Below, piece by piece: positions 45,617 to 54,943 of a stretch of DNA of 64,000 nucleotides. The first letter of the stretch is position 1. Every line of letters starts with the position of its first letter. Where the stretch lies: contig JADLCB010000004.1 of NCBI GenBank assembly GCA_020847375.1, forward strand, positions 1-64,000. The letters run 5' to 3'. Under the pieces are notes generated by a model. That model worked only from the letters and a program-made list of their open reading frames with translations. It ran no database searches and was not told the origin of the DNA. Source of the DNA: Phycisphaerales bacterium. Its GTDB lineage: Bacteria; Planctomycetota; Phycisphaerae; Tepidisphaerales; Tepidisphaeraceae. The translations under genes were made by a program, and so were the position numbers.

Positions 45617-48184
45617 ATGTCGCAAGATCAATTGAATGAACCGGCCATCCGCCAGCGTATTATACGTCACGTCAGCGCCGAGCGTTACCGGCCACAGAAA
45701 CCGAGACAGTTGGCGCGGGCGTTGCATATGGCTCAGGAGCCGGAGTATCGCCTCTTCCGCAGGATATTGCGTGAATTGCTCGATAAAAAATTATTAACCA
45801 AAGGCCCGCGCGGTACGGTGGTAGCCCCCTCTGCGCCGACAACCGCGCCGGCGCCCGCCGGATCAGGTGAAACGGCTGCTATCCAGGAGCAAGCGGCGGA
45901 TCAAGCGCGTTCTTCGGCAGCGCCACGATCAGTTTCGGCAGGGCCGAACCAGATTGTAGGCACGTATCGACAGAACAAGCGCGGATTCGGATTTGTAACC
46001 CCGACCGATCCGCCCAACCATGAAGACCTTTATATCGGTCAGGATCAGAACGGTACGGCGATCAGCGGGGATATTGTCAAAGCGATGATCACCAGCCGGC
46101 ATCGCCGCGGGTCGGAGATCATGTATGAAGGACGCATCATCGAAATCGTCCAGCGCGCGCGGACCCATTTTGTCGGTTCGTTGGAAAAAATACATGGCGG
46201 TTGGGTGGTGCTGCCCGATGGCAATGATTTTATCGACCCCATTCTGGTTCCTGATGCCGGTTCGCACTATCTCAAGGGGGGAACCAAAGTCGCGGTGGAA
46301 ATTACGCAATACCCTGAGCATGGTCAGCCGGCGACCGGCGTGATCAGTCAGGTACTCGGCCAGCAGGGGCAGAAAGATGTTGATCTGCAGGGCGTCCTGA
46401 TCCAGTACAACCTACCGACCGAGTTCCCACCGGCGTGCCAGAAACAGGCCAAGTCTGCGCTGCAGCGGTTCAACGACACGCTGGAGCAGGAGCGTCAGCG
46501 CCGGCGCGATCTGAGCGATGAAATCATCGTCACCATCGACCCGGATGACGCCCGTGACTATGACGATGCCATTTCGGTTCGCCGGTTGGAGAACGGTCAT
46601 TGGCAACTGGGGGTGCATATTGCCGATGTGGCGTTTTTTGTTGATCCACAATCGCCGCTGGATGAGGAAGCAGCCGCGCGGGGCAATAGCACCTATCTGC
46701 CCGGGTATGTCGTGCCGATGCTGCCGGAGATTTTAAGTAATGGGGTCTGCTCTTTGCAGGAAGGCGTACCCCGGTTGTGCAAGAGTGTGTTTGTTGAGTT
46801 GGATGACCAGGCCCGGCCGGTCAAGGCGGATTTTGCTGATTCGATCATCCGCTCGCGCTGCCGGTTGCGCTATCGTGAAGCGCAGGCGATGATCGACAAA
46901 CAGCCGTCCATTCCCCATCCCGAAGGACAGCGAACCATCAATGATTATCCGGTGGAGGTGGTTCAACTTCTGAATGACATGGAGGTGCTGGCCAGGAAGA
47001 TACAGGCCCGGCGCCATGCCGCAGGCCAGTTGGTGCTGACACTGCCGCAGGTGGAGCTGAAGCTGGATGAGCAAGGGGCGGTGATCGGTGCTGAGCCGGA
47101 AGACACCAGCTACACGCATACGATCATTGAGATGTTCATGGTCGAAGCCAATGAAGCGGTGGCGCGACTGCTGGATGGGCTGAATCTGCCATTTATCCGC
47201 CGTATTCATCCTGAACCGGCCATGGATATGCGCGAACGATTGCGCAACTTCGTACACGTGGCCGGTTACAAACTGCCCGAAAAGATCAATCGCAAGGCGC
47301 TGCAGACGCTGCTGGAAACGGTGGCGGATCAACCCGGCGCTTTTGCGGTCAATATGGCGGTTTTGCGCAGCCTGAGTCGGGCGGTCTATTCGGTTGATCC
47401 CATCGGTCATTATGCGCTGGCCAGCGAGTTTTACGGTCATTTCACCTCGCCGATCCGCCGCTACGCCGATCTGACGGTGCATCGGCTGCTTGGCAGTTAC
47501 ATCCAGATGCAGGCCCGGTTGGATGATCGACGCAAACTGGTCGAAGCACTGCAACAAGCCAATCCATCGGCTCAGCAACTGAAGGAAATCAGCAAACACA
47601 TCAGTTTCACCGAGCGGCGCAGTGCTGATGCTGAGGATGAGTTGAGAACCGTCAAACTGCTGGAACTGTTATCCCAGCGTAAAGGTGAGGAGTTTGAGGC
47701 GGTTGTCACCGGAATAACACGCTTCGGGATATTCCTGCAATTGAAGGACTATTTGATTGACGGGTTGATTCGCTATGAAGACCTCAATGGCGAGCGTTGG
47801 GATGTGGATGAGAAACGGGGTGTGGCCCATGGACGCACCACCGGCCAGCGCATTGCCATTGGTGATCTGGCGACGGTGATCGTTGCCCGGGTGAATGTCC
47901 CGCGCCGGGAGCTGGACGTGAGCCTGCGCAAAATGCACAAAAAGACCGCTGCGTCCGGGCAGGAGAAAAAATCGCCGACAACGAGAAAATCAGCGCCAAT
48001 GGAGGAATCATCGGCGCCGGCAAAATTCAAGAGTCGTAGAAGCATCAAAAAAGTGTCGCAGCACGCTGATGCTGATCCGAAGCAATCCGCCCGTCAGGCG
48101 CACCAGCCAGCCAAGGCGGGCAAAAAGAAAATTACCAGCCGTCGCAAGCCTCCAATGCCCAAACGAGGCAAGAGAACCCGATAG
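45617..48184 (+). CDS. rnr: Ribonuclease R
   Basis: A 3'-5' exoribonuclease of 855 residues that degrades structured RNA. A winged-helix start is followed by cold-shock segments (TYRQNKRGFGFVTP). The RNB catalytic core has TIDPDDARDYDDAISV with the metal-binding Asp residues. A C-terminal S1 domain (GEEFEAVVTGITRFGIFLQL) precedes a ~100-residue Lys/Arg/Pro-rich tail. The ATG at 45617 is used, and a GTG one codon upstream is equally open. It is transcribed alone. Confidence 0.93.
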   Translation: MSQDQLNEPAIRQRIIRHVSAERYRPQKPRQLARALHMAQEPEYRLFRRILRELLDKKLLTKGPRGTVVAPSAPTTAPAPAGSGETAAIQEQAADQARSSAAPRSVSAGPNQIVGTYRQNKRGFGFVTPTDPPNHEDLYIGQDQNGTAISGDIVKAMITSRHRRGSEIMYEGRIIEIVQRARTHFVGSLEKIHGGWVVLPDGNDFIDPILVPDAGSHYLKGGTKVAVEITQYPEHGQPATGVISQVLGQQGQKDVDLQGVLIQYNLPTEFPPACQKQAKSALQRFNDTLEQERQRRRDLSDEIIVTIDPDDARDYDDAISVRRLENGHWQLGVHIADVAFFVDPQSPLDEEAAARGNSTYLPGYVVPMLPEILSNGVCSLQEGVPRLCKSVFVELDDQARPVKADFADSIIRSRCRLRYREAQAMIDKQPSIPHPEGQRTINDYPVEVVQLLNDMEVLARKIQARRHAAGQLVLTLPQVELKLDEQGAVIGAEPEDTSYTHTIIEMFMVEANEAVARLLDGLNLPFIRRIHPEPAMDMRERLRNFVHVAGYKLPEKINRKALQTLLETVADQPGAFAVNMAVLRSLSRAVYSVDPIGHYALASEFYGHFTSPIRRYADLTVHRLLGSYIQMQARLDDRRKLVEALQQANPSAQQLKEISKHISFTERRSADAEDELRTVKLLELLSQRKGEEFEAVVTGITRFGIFLQLKDYLIDGLIRYEDLNGERWDVDEKRGVAHGRTTGQRIAIGDLATVIVARVNVPRRELDVSLRKMHKKTAASGQEKKSPTTRKSAPMEESSAPAKFKSRRSIKKVSQHADADPKQSARQAHQPAKAGKKKITSRRKPPMPKRGKRTR

Positions 48185-48243
48185 TTGCCACCATCATCAG
48201 TGCAAGCGGCGCCGATGATTGGTGCTACCGTCGGGATGGAGCT

Positions 48244-49278
48244 TTAATCCGTTGGTGGAGTTGGCGTTTGTGAGCGTTGGTGGCGGCGAATGGCCAGATC
48301 AACAGCCATTTGAATGGCACTGTGCATCGAACCGGGATTGGCGCGGTTCTTGCCCACAAGGTCAAACGCCGTACCGTGATCGGGGCTGGTACGAACAAAA
48401 GGCAGGCCAAGTGTAAGGTTGACGGCTTGATCGAACGCCAGCAGTTTGACGGGAATCAAACCCTGATCGTGATACATTGCGACAACCGCATCATATTTCC
48501 CATCACGGGCGGCCAGGAAAATGGTGTCCGGCGCGTAAGGGCCGGTGACGTTGATACCCTGCTCGCGCGCCATGGTAATGGCTGGCGTGATGATCCGCTG
48601 TTCCTCATCGCCGAACTGCCCATTTTCCGAGGCGTGAGGGTTCAACCCGCAGACCGCGATCCGCGGCTTTTCAATGTCAAACCAGTTGACCAGGGCTTCG
48701 TGCAGAAGCTCGATGGGCTGGAACACAGCCCCGATGTTCAGTCGTCCCCATAAACCGTTGAGCGGAATATGCACCGTGGCCAGCACCACCTTCAATGGCC
48801 CGCCAGCGAACATCATCGCGTAACGGCGCGTGTCAGTCCGTTCGGCAAACAGTTCGGTATGTCCCGGGTAGTTATAACCCGCCAGTTTCCATGATTCCTT
48901 GGCGATGGGGGCGGTGACGACGGCATCAACAATTTTACGATTGGCTGCTTCAATGGCGTCGAGGCAGAATCGCATCGATGCCTGCCCCCCCAGGCGGCTG
49001 GGGGCGCGGATCGTGCTGCCCAGGATGCTGTACTGGTCATAATCAACCACAACGACATCCTGCGAATAACTGCGCAACTGTTTGCTGGATTGGTCGCGCC
49101 ACCAGAAAACGTCGAATTCCACCAGATCGGCGGCATAGGCCAGCAGTTCGTTCATTCCATAAATGATATATTTGGCGCGTTGGCGCAACTGGGGGTCAGC
49201 CAGCGCTTTGACGATCACCTCCGGGCCAATACCGGCGGGTTCGCCCATCGTGATGGCAATAGTGGGGCGGTACGACAT
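48244..49278 (-). CDS. pdxA: 4-hydroxythreonine-4-phosphate dehydrogenase
   Basis: Pyridoxal-phosphate pathway enzyme (DXP-dependent branch), 344 residues. The N-terminus reads TIAITMGEPAGIGPEV. Metal-site segments include APIAKESWKLAGYNYPGHTEL and the late MYHDQGLIPVKLL and RTSPDHGTAFD. The start at 49278 matches the family, and the upstream extension is unsupported. It is the second gene after ribE in the same direction (66-base gap). Confidence 0.95.
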   Translation of the reverse strand: MSYRPTIAITMGEPAGIGPEVIVKALADPQLRQRAKYIIYGMNELLAYAADLVEFDVFWWRDQSSKQLRSYSQDVVVVDYDQYSILGSTIRAPSRLGGQASMRFCLDAIEAANRKIVDAVVTAPIAKESWKLAGYNYPGHTELFAERTDTRRYAMMFAGGPLKVVLATVHIPLNGLWGRLNIGAVFQPIELLHEALVNWFDIEKPRIAVCGLNPHASENGQFGDEEQRIITPAITMAREQGINVTGPYAPDTIFLAARDGKYDAVVAMYHDQGLIPVKLLAFDQAVNLTLGLPFVRTSPDHGTAFDLVGKNRANPGSMHSAIQMAVDLAIRRHQRSQTPTPPTD

Positions 49279-49344
49279 TGATCCATTCAACAGTATAAGT
49301 CCAATTGCACAAAGGAAAGCCACTGGAGGCGCAAGCGCCAAAAA

Positions 49345-49944
49345 CTAACTGCAACGACCTTGCTGAAGCTCCAGCCAATAGACAACCTGTTTGCTGATAA
49401 TGTCGCACTCGATATTGAAACGCCAACCGGCAGGGCGGTTGGCCAGATTGGTCAGTTGCAGCGTCGTGGGGATCAGTGCGACTTCAAACTCGTTTCCTTC
49501 AACCAGCGCGATGGTCAGGCTGACCCCGTCAATTGCGATGGACCCTTTGGGCGCGAGAAATTTGGCCAGCGTCAGGGGCACGCGCAGGCGCAGGCGCGAC
49601 TCGTGCTGTGTGCTGATCTGGTTGATCAATTCGCCCGTGCCGTCGATATGACCTTGCACAAAATGTCCGTCAAACCGGTCACCCACACGCAGCGATCGTT
49701 CCAGATGAACTTCATCCCCGGCTGCCAGCGCGCCCAGATTGGTTTTCATCAGGGTTTCTTTGATCACATCAAAGGTGATTCTGTCCGCCGAGACATCGGC
49801 GACGGTCAGGCAGACGCCGTTGGTTGCCACTGAATCGCCCAGGGAAATATCCTGCCATTCGCACGCGATGGTCAACCGGCGAAACATCGGCCCGTCGCTG
49901 ACACCCAGAACGCGGGAGGTTTTTTCAATGATACCCGTAAACAT
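49345..49944 (-). CDS. ribE: Riboflavin synthase, alpha chain
   Basis: A 199-residue enzyme that dismutates two 6,7-dimethyl-8-ribityllumazine molecules to riboflavin. Two homologous halves are visible. The first has MFTGIIEKTSRVLG and DSVATNGVCLTV, and the second has GHFVQGHIDGTGEL and SIAIDGVSLTI. I see no FMN riboswitch in the 300 bases upstream. The pdxA gene follows on the same strand. Confidence 0.95.
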   Translation of the reverse strand: MFTGIIEKTSRVLGVSDGPMFRRLTIACEWQDISLGDSVATNGVCLTVADVSADRITFDVIKETLMKTNLGALAAGDEVHLERSLRVGDRFDGHFVQGHIDGTGELINQISTQHESRLRLRVPLTLAKFLAPKGSIAIDGVSLTIALVEGNEFEVALIPTTLQLTNLANRPAGWRFNIECDIISKQVVYWLELQQGRCS

Positions 49945-50253
49945 GGCGTTATTTTATGTTCTGTCCGGCGATGAAGATAGACCAAATGCCGTGTGTGTCC
50001 GGCGATCCGGTTGAATCATCATCTCCGTGGTTGGGATATCTGGCCGGGTAGCGGTGATTGCGTAATTGCCGCTATGGGTTTGTGATGCGACCAGCCCATC
50101 GCGCCAGTTTGAACTTCACAATCATTGCAACCTTGGCAACATCCCGTATCCGCAGCGGATTTTGACCACCGCAGCACTTGTGAAAATATCATTGAGGTGC
50201 TTACCATGGTCTTTTGTAACAGATGATTTGTAACGTTATCAGGAGTACCAGCG
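49945..50253. other. Intergenic region between divergent ribE and the SGNH esterase
   Basis: 309 bases. For the plus-strand gene, a direct repeat TTTGTAAC occurs at 50213-50220 and 50227-50234 (14-base period), and AGGAG stands 8 bases before the ATG. A TTGACC and TATCAT pair upstream is 19 bases apart, which is weak. No riboswitch is recognised. Confidence 0.4.
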
Positions 50254-51339
50254 ATGTCAAAGGATAGTCAAAAACCTGTGGATCAGGCAAAAGAATCTTC
50301 TGAAGAAGATAATCTGATCTGGCATGATCTGCGTGATCTGGGTGTCGAGGGGCGCGGTTGGAATGATACCGGGTCTTTTTATGATCGGCTGCCAGCGCGA
50401 GCCGAAGGTATTGTCAGGGAATGGGTCTGGAAATTGTCGCAGATGAGTGCTGGTATGACGGCGCGATTCATCACGGATGCCACGACGATTCACGTCCGCT
50501 ACCGTCTGCGTTTTAAGGAATTATATATGTGGCACATGGCGCCAACCGGTGTCAGCGGGATCGATCTCTACGCCCTGCATGAAGGCCAGTGGCGATGGGC
50601 GGGCATTACCCGACAGACAGTTTACCCGCAAACCAATACGACGCTGGTCAGCGATTTCAGCCCCGAGCGGCGTCAGTATCAGGTCTATCTGCCGTTGTAT
50701 AATGGTGTTGAAGATGTCGAAATTGGTGTCCCGCGTGGCGCAGCGTTTGAGGCAGCGCCGCCGCGCCCAGCCGAAAAATCGCGTCCCATCTGCTTTTACG
50801 GCACATCCATTGTGCAGGGGGCTTGCGCTTCGCGCCCTGGTATGGCGCATACGAATATCCTGGGCCGGCGTCTGGATCGGCCAACGCTGAATCTCGGGTT
50901 TTCCGGCAACGGATGTATGGAAATCGAAGTGGCCCGGTTTCTGGCGGAGTTGGACCCATCCATCTATGTCATTGACTGTGTTCCCAATATGACAGCGGAG
51001 ATGATCGATGAACGCCTCGTGCCCTTGGCCCAGCATCTGCGCCAGGCGCATCCGAACACACCGCTGGTTTTTGTCGATACCGTCATTTATCAGCACTCGC
51101 CGTTCTGCCCCAGTCAATATGAACGATCGCACAGTTCCAACGCAGCCCAGAGGCGTGCCTTGGATCAGTTGGTTGCTTCGGGAATGAAGGATCTTTACCA
51201 CATTCCGTATAACAATCTGGCTGGCGATGATGGCGAACCAGCGGTGGACGGGGCACATTTGACTGATCTGGGATTTTTTCGATTTGCCGGCAATCTTGAA
51301 CCGCTGCTGCGTAAATTGCTGGATTGCCAGAGTTGTTAA
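50254..51339 (+). CDS. SGNH/GDSL esterase with GxDLY N-terminal domain
   Basis: 361 residues. An N-terminal beta domain carries the GxDLY signature (GVSGIDLYALHEG). The C-terminal SGNH hydrolase starts with FYGTSIVQGACAS (block I with nucleophile Ser), has GFSGNGCME (block II), DCVPNMT (block III region) and DGAHLTDLGF (block V, Asp-His). The catalytic triad therefore looks complete. It probably removes ester groups from carbohydrate, but no signal peptide is visible. The next gene starts 63 bases later. Confidence 0.88.
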   Translation: MSKDSQKPVDQAKESSEEDNLIWHDLRDLGVEGRGWNDTGSFYDRLPARAEGIVREWVWKLSQMSAGMTARFITDATTIHVRYRLRFKELYMWHMAPTGVSGIDLYALHEGQWRWAGITRQTVYPQTNTTLVSDFSPERRQYQVYLPLYNGVEDVEIGVPRGAAFEAAPPRPAEKSRPICFYGTSIVQGACASRPGMAHTNILGRRLDRPTLNLGFSGNGCMEIEVARFLAELDPSIYVIDCVPNMTAEMIDERLVPLAQHLRQAHPNTPLVFVDTVIYQHSPFCPSQYERSHSSNAAQRRALDQLVASGMKDLYHIPYNNLAGDDGEPAVDGAHLTDLGFFRFAGNLEPLLRKLLDCQSC

Positions 51340-51402
51340 CAGATTTACACATTTGGTTTTATTCGATCACCAGACACCGTTTGATCGGATAAAATCTGAA
51401 TT

Positions 51403-52257
51403 ATGTACGATCTTCATTTACATACGTTCTGGAGTTATGACGCGACGGCGCGTCCACAAGCTTACATTGATGCTGCGGTGGAGCGCGGGATGCGCTGTCT
51501 TGCCATTACGGATCATCACACGACCGATGGCTTGTCTGACGTGCTTGCTGCAGCCAAAGGCTCGACCGTACGGATCATTCCAGCTGCGGAGCTGAGTGTC
51601 ACCACTTCGGTCGGAGTGATTGATCTGCTTTGTTACAACCTGCCGCTTGCTCCATCGGCAGGGCTTGCCAGGGTTTACGAGCGTTATCATCAATGGCAGC
51701 GTGAAACAGGTGCTGGCGTGGTCAAAGCGATGCAGCATCTGGGTTATGACTACACCGACGCCCAGCACAAGGAATTATTGGAGCGTTATCGTCCGCCGCA
51801 GACATTGACGGTTCAGGGATTGACGCATGTACAAAACGACCGTCAACGAGATTATTTCATTGCGCGGAAATTTGCAGATAGCGCAGAAGATTATTCAGCG
51901 CTGATGACCAGAGTCGGCCAAACGGAATTTCTTCCACCCCATCCGGATGTTGACTTCGTTGTCAGTGCTGTCAAAAACGCGGGAGCTTTGGTCGTTATCG
52001 CCCATCCCCGCAGTTATTTTCTGCAAGCCAATCTTCAGCGCATCAAGCTCTTGCACAGGGAATGTCACTTGGACGGGATTGAATGTGCTCATCCCCGGAC
52101 ACCGCTGGAACTTGGGATGATCTACCGCGAGTACTGCATCGAGCATCAACTCATCTCCACGGGTGGATCGGACACGCACGAAGAGCGCAATTTTTCAGCC
52201 AATCTGGGAAAATACGGTCAGGAGCAATGGCTGGATGAGTTGCTGGCGCGGTTATGA
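51403..52257 (+). CDS. PHP-domain metallophosphoesterase
   Basis: A 284-residue PHP protein. The metal-binding motifs are DLHLHTFWSYDA (motif 1), ITDHHTTDG (motif 2), PAAELSV (Glu), VVIAHPRSYF (motif 3 His) and TGGSDTHEE (motif 4, near 257). Such enzymes hydrolyse phosphate esters or nucleoside 3',5'-bisphosphates. The substrate is unknown. It follows the SGNH gene by 63 bases. Confidence 0.9.
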   Translation: MYDLHLHTFWSYDATARPQAYIDAAVERGMRCLAITDHHTTDGLSDVLAAAKGSTVRIIPAAELSVTTSVGVIDLLCYNLPLAPSAGLARVYERYHQWQRETGAGVVKAMQHLGYDYTDAQHKELLERYRPPQTLTVQGLTHVQNDRQRDYFIARKFADSAEDYSALMTRVGQTEFLPPHPDVDFVVSAVKNAGALVVIAHPRSYFLQANLQRIKLLHRECHLDGIECAHPRTPLELGMIYREYCIEHQLISTGGSDTHEERNFSANLGKYGQEQWLDELLARL

Positions 52258-52355
52258 CCGAACCTGCCATGCCGGCCAGCACCTGTGGCATTTTTAATGC
52301 AACAGGTCAGATGCGCCTGAAAAACAGGTCGAAGTGGTGCGTAATTACCATAAGC

Positions 52356-52365
52356 GGGGGGGGGG
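52356..52365. repeat. Homopolymer of ten G residues next to the tRNA
   Basis: Ten consecutive G (minus-strand C) lie just past the 3' end of the tRNA. It could be a site of slippage or of sequencing uncertainty. Confidence 0.8.
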
Positions 52366-52367
52366 AA

Positions 52368-52440
52368 TGAGCTGGGAGGGACTCGAACCCTCGACCTAGC
52401 GATTAAAAGTCGCTTGCTCTACCAACTGAGCTACCAGCTC
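52368..52440 (-). tRNA. tRNA-Lys (anticodon UUU)
   Basis: A 73-base tRNA on the minus strand. The acceptor GAGCTGG pairs perfectly with CCAGCTC, and the discriminator is A. The D arm has AGCTCAGTTGGTAGAGC, the anticodon loop reads CTTTTAA (anticodon TTT) on the stem AGCGA/TCGCT, and the T arm has GAGGG-TTCGAGT-CCCTC. CCA is not encoded. Confidence 0.97.
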
Positions 52441-52483
52441 GGCACTTCACGACATTACCTTACCGGTAACAGCCGAAGGGGAG

Positions 52484-52512
52484 ATAATAGTGCATAATTG
52501 GTCAATGCTCAA
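52484..52512 (-). promoter_or_regulatory. Predicted sigma-70 promoter of tRNA-Lys
   Basis: On the minus strand, TTGAGC (52507-52512) and TATTAT (52484-52489) are exactly 17 bases apart, placing transcription start about 37 bases before the mature tRNA. A perfect palindrome TTACCGGTAA (52460-52469) falls inside the leader. Confidence 0.5.
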
Positions 52513-52534
52513 TCACACTGACGGGGGGTAATTT

Positions 52535-52597
52535 CGGATAAATTGCCGCTGCGGCCAGAATTATCTGGTGTTTTGGGAAAAATCCGGATAAATTTCC
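52535..52597 (+). promoter_or_regulatory. Direct repeats CGGATAAATTNCC upstream of the PEP-CTERM gene
   Basis: CGGATAAATT occurs at 52535-52544 and again at 52585-52594, exactly 50 bases apart, and both are followed by NCC. The second copy ends about 40 bases before the start codon. The spacing equals roughly five helical turns, which suits cooperative binding by a regulator. Confidence 0.35.
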
Positions 52598-52636
52598 TGT
52601 ATTAGTAACCTCGTTATCTGTCTGTGAGAGGACGAA

Positions 52637-54070
52637 ATGAGTTTTTCAACATTGCTGCGGTCCGCTGCTTTTTGGGCAGTCGGTTTTGTAGGTGTCCCTG
52701 CGCTTTTGGTTAATACCGCCAGAGCGGAGGATTACCTGGTACAAGGTGTTCAAGCGGCTGCGGCGGAAATGCCGCACGTTACCGCGTTGATGCGGCGACC
52801 AGTTGCCGGTCAATCGCCGGATCAGATCACGCCACTCTGGACGGAGCAGTATGATCCGATCACCGATGCCAATGTGCTGGAATATGGTTTTGCTGCCTAT
52901 CTGGATACCGGTACCAGCGGTGTGCTTCTGAGTCGCGAGATTCAGGAGATTCTCGGGATCAACCTCCAGCTTGATTCTGGTGGCAATCCTTCCAAGTTTA
53001 GCGATGTGACCATTGACGGTTCCAAGACGTTTAACATAGCCGAACCCCTTTATATTTCAGTTGCGCCCTATCCGCCGGTGAGTGAACCTCCACTAAGCGA
53101 CCTGGCAGCGATCAATCAGCTCTATACCGCACCACGACTGGTTCGCCCGTATGTCTCGGCGGACTATGCCCCGACTGATGCGCTGGGTGAGATTCAGGAG
53201 CGCACTATTGTTGGCATGCCGGGGCTGATCGGCAAGTCGATGCTGGTCGATTCCAGGGCGTACAACCACGTGAATGAATATCTCCAGCAGGATGAAAATT
53301 TCATCCCGTATCTCATGACATCGGTTCATGCGCCCAATGATCCTGTTTTACCAGCGGCGGATTACACAATTCGCCTGAGCTATTCTCACTTTGACGATCT
53401 GACAGATACCACGCCGGATGAAGCCGGTGTCGAACCGCCAACTTTGGCACACAACCCCTTTATTGGCCGCGATCCGCGCGTCGGGCCTGCAGCCGGTGAT
53501 CCTGCCGGTGTGCGCATTGCGCGCACTGGGGGCAGTGGCACTTATTATGAAAGCACGGGTAATTGGCTGCTGGATACTGGCGCACAAGTCAGCTTTATGT
53601 CCAGCGTGCAGGCGGCGAATCTGGGTTATTCGCTCGGCGAGCTGATTCCCGGCATACCGGTTGTTTACGACGACAACGGTGAAATGGATTTGTCGACGTT
53701 CTACGTACCCATCAGCGGCGCCGACGCCGGTTCCGTTGCGTTGCTACCGGGGATTATTCTTGATGAACTGGTGTTGCCCGCTTTGGAGGGGGACATCATT
53801 TACCGCGATTTGCCCATTCTGATCGTGGATGTAACCATTGCCGATATGCTGGGTAACACCATGCTGCTTGATGGAGATATTGGCATGAATCTGTTCCTGC
53901 CTTCGCACGATGCCGAGGGCAATAATCTGGTCTCCAGCGCGTTTGATTATTTTATTTTCGACGAATCAGCCGGAGAGTTGCGCCTGGTGAGCGTGCCCGA
54001 ACCTGCATTGGGTACTTTGACGATGGCGCTGCTTTGTCTGGTTGGCCGGCGCGGGCGCCGGGTGGCCTGA
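52637..54070 (+). CDS. Secreted aspartic-protease-like protein with PEP-CTERM signal
   Basis: 477 residues. An N-terminal signal peptide (~1-30, cleavage probably after ARA) is followed by a chain with two aspartic-protease motifs. These are LDTGTSG (Asp90) and LDTGAQVS (Asp313), each within the expected hydrophobic-DTG pattern, 223 residues apart, compared with about 183 in pepsin. The C-terminus has the PEP-CTERM sorting signal, VPEP followed by a hydrophobic stretch and an Arg-rich end (RRGRR), which suggests processing by an exosortase-type enzyme. The bilobal layout recalls pepsins, but the flap tyrosine and other features cannot be verified by eye. Two promoter-proximal direct repeats lie upstream. 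Confidence 0.75.
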   Translation: MSFSTLLRSAAFWAVGFVGVPALLVNTARAEDYLVQGVQAAAAEMPHVTALMRRPVAGQSPDQITPLWTEQYDPITDANVLEYGFAAYLDTGTSGVLLSREIQEILGINLQLDSGGNPSKFSDVTIDGSKTFNIAEPLYISVAPYPPVSEPPLSDLAAINQLYTAPRLVRPYVSADYAPTDALGEIQERTIVGMPGLIGKSMLVDSRAYNHVNEYLQQDENFIPYLMTSVHAPNDPVLPAADYTIRLSYSHFDDLTDTTPDEAGVEPPTLAHNPFIGRDPRVGPAAGDPAGVRIARTGGSGTYYESTGNWLLDTGAQVSFMSSVQAANLGYSLGELIPGIPVVYDDNGEMDLSTFYVPISGADAGSVALLPGIILDELVLPALEGDIIYRDLPILIVDVTIADMLGNTMLLDGDIGMNLFLPSHDAEGNNLVSSAFDYFIFDESAGELRLVSVPEPALGTLTMALLCLVGRRGRRVA

Positions 54071-54110
54071 AAGATTCGCCAGAAATTGTCCGACGTCTAT
54101 AATTGCCGGT

Positions 54111-54905
54111 ATGGCGCTGTCCCGTGACACGTGTATTTGTCTTCGCAAGTTTGAGTATTCGGAGACATCGCAGATTCTAACGCTGCTGGGGCGTGAGCAT
54201 GGAATCGTGCGCGTCATGGCCAAGGGGGCGCACCGGCGCACCAAAGCCGGGGCGAGTAAATTCGATGGTGGTATTGATCTGCTCGACCGGGGCCAGGCGG
54301 TCTTCACCTTTGATCCCGCCCGCGATTTGCAAACGCTCACTGAATGGCATTTGGATGAGGGGCATCTGGAACTGCGTCGCAATCTTCGCGCGGTCTACCT
54401 GGGGCAGTATGCAGCTGAATTACTGAGTTTACTCCTGGAAAATTTTGATCCACACCCGGCCTTGTTTGACCGCCTTGAACAAATGTTGCCAGCTCTGGCG
54501 ACCAGCCAGCGCGAAGAAGTTTTCCTGGCCTTTGAATTGGAATTATTACGCCAAACCGGTCATTTGCCGCAACTGGGTGATTGCGCCAATTGTGCCCGTC
54601 CCATCAATTCCTCTGCAACTGCCTATTTTTCCCCCAGTACCGGCGGTGCGATTTGCCGCGATTGTGAAATGATCATCCACGATCGTCTGGCGATCGATGC
54701 CCGCCTGCTACGGCTTCTGATCACGCTTTTACGCCTTCCGCATCACGGCAGCATGACTCAGCGTCTGCCACGACTGACTCGCCATCAGACTGATCCGCTC
54801 AATGGCCTTTTGGCGCAATATCTTCAGTTTACGCTGGGCCGTGGATTGCGCCTGATGCGCTATGTGATCCCTTCGCCCATCCGACGTGTTCCTGTGGCGA
54901 CCTGA
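54111..54905 (+). CDS. recO: DNA repair protein RecO
   Basis: A 264-residue RecO, which loads RecA onto SSB-coated DNA with RecR. It has an N-terminal OB-fold (TCICLRKFEYSETSQILTLL, then GIVRVMAKGAHR), a helical domain, and a zinc finger (CANC near residue 162 and CRDC near 190). The start at 54111 matches the family, and the longer frame from 54042 overlaps the previous gene. It precedes comF by 38 bases. Confidence 0.93.
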   Translation: MALSRDTCICLRKFEYSETSQILTLLGREHGIVRVMAKGAHRRTKAGASKFDGGIDLLDRGQAVFTFDPARDLQTLTEWHLDEGHLELRRNLRAVYLGQYAAELLSLLLENFDPHPALFDRLEQMLPALATSQREEVFLAFELELLRQTGHLPQLGDCANCARPINSSATAYFSPSTGGAICRDCEMIIHDRLAIDARLLRLLITLLRLPHHGSMTQRLPRLTRHQTDPLNGLLAQYLQFTLGRGLRLMRYVIPSPIRRVPVAT

Positions 54906-54943
54906 TTTTCTCAACGGGTCAACCAGTTTGATATAATCAGAGT

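Noticed and set aside
49945..50253. FMN riboswitch upstream of ribE
   Set aside because: None of the conserved FMN-aptamer segments are seen on the minus strand.
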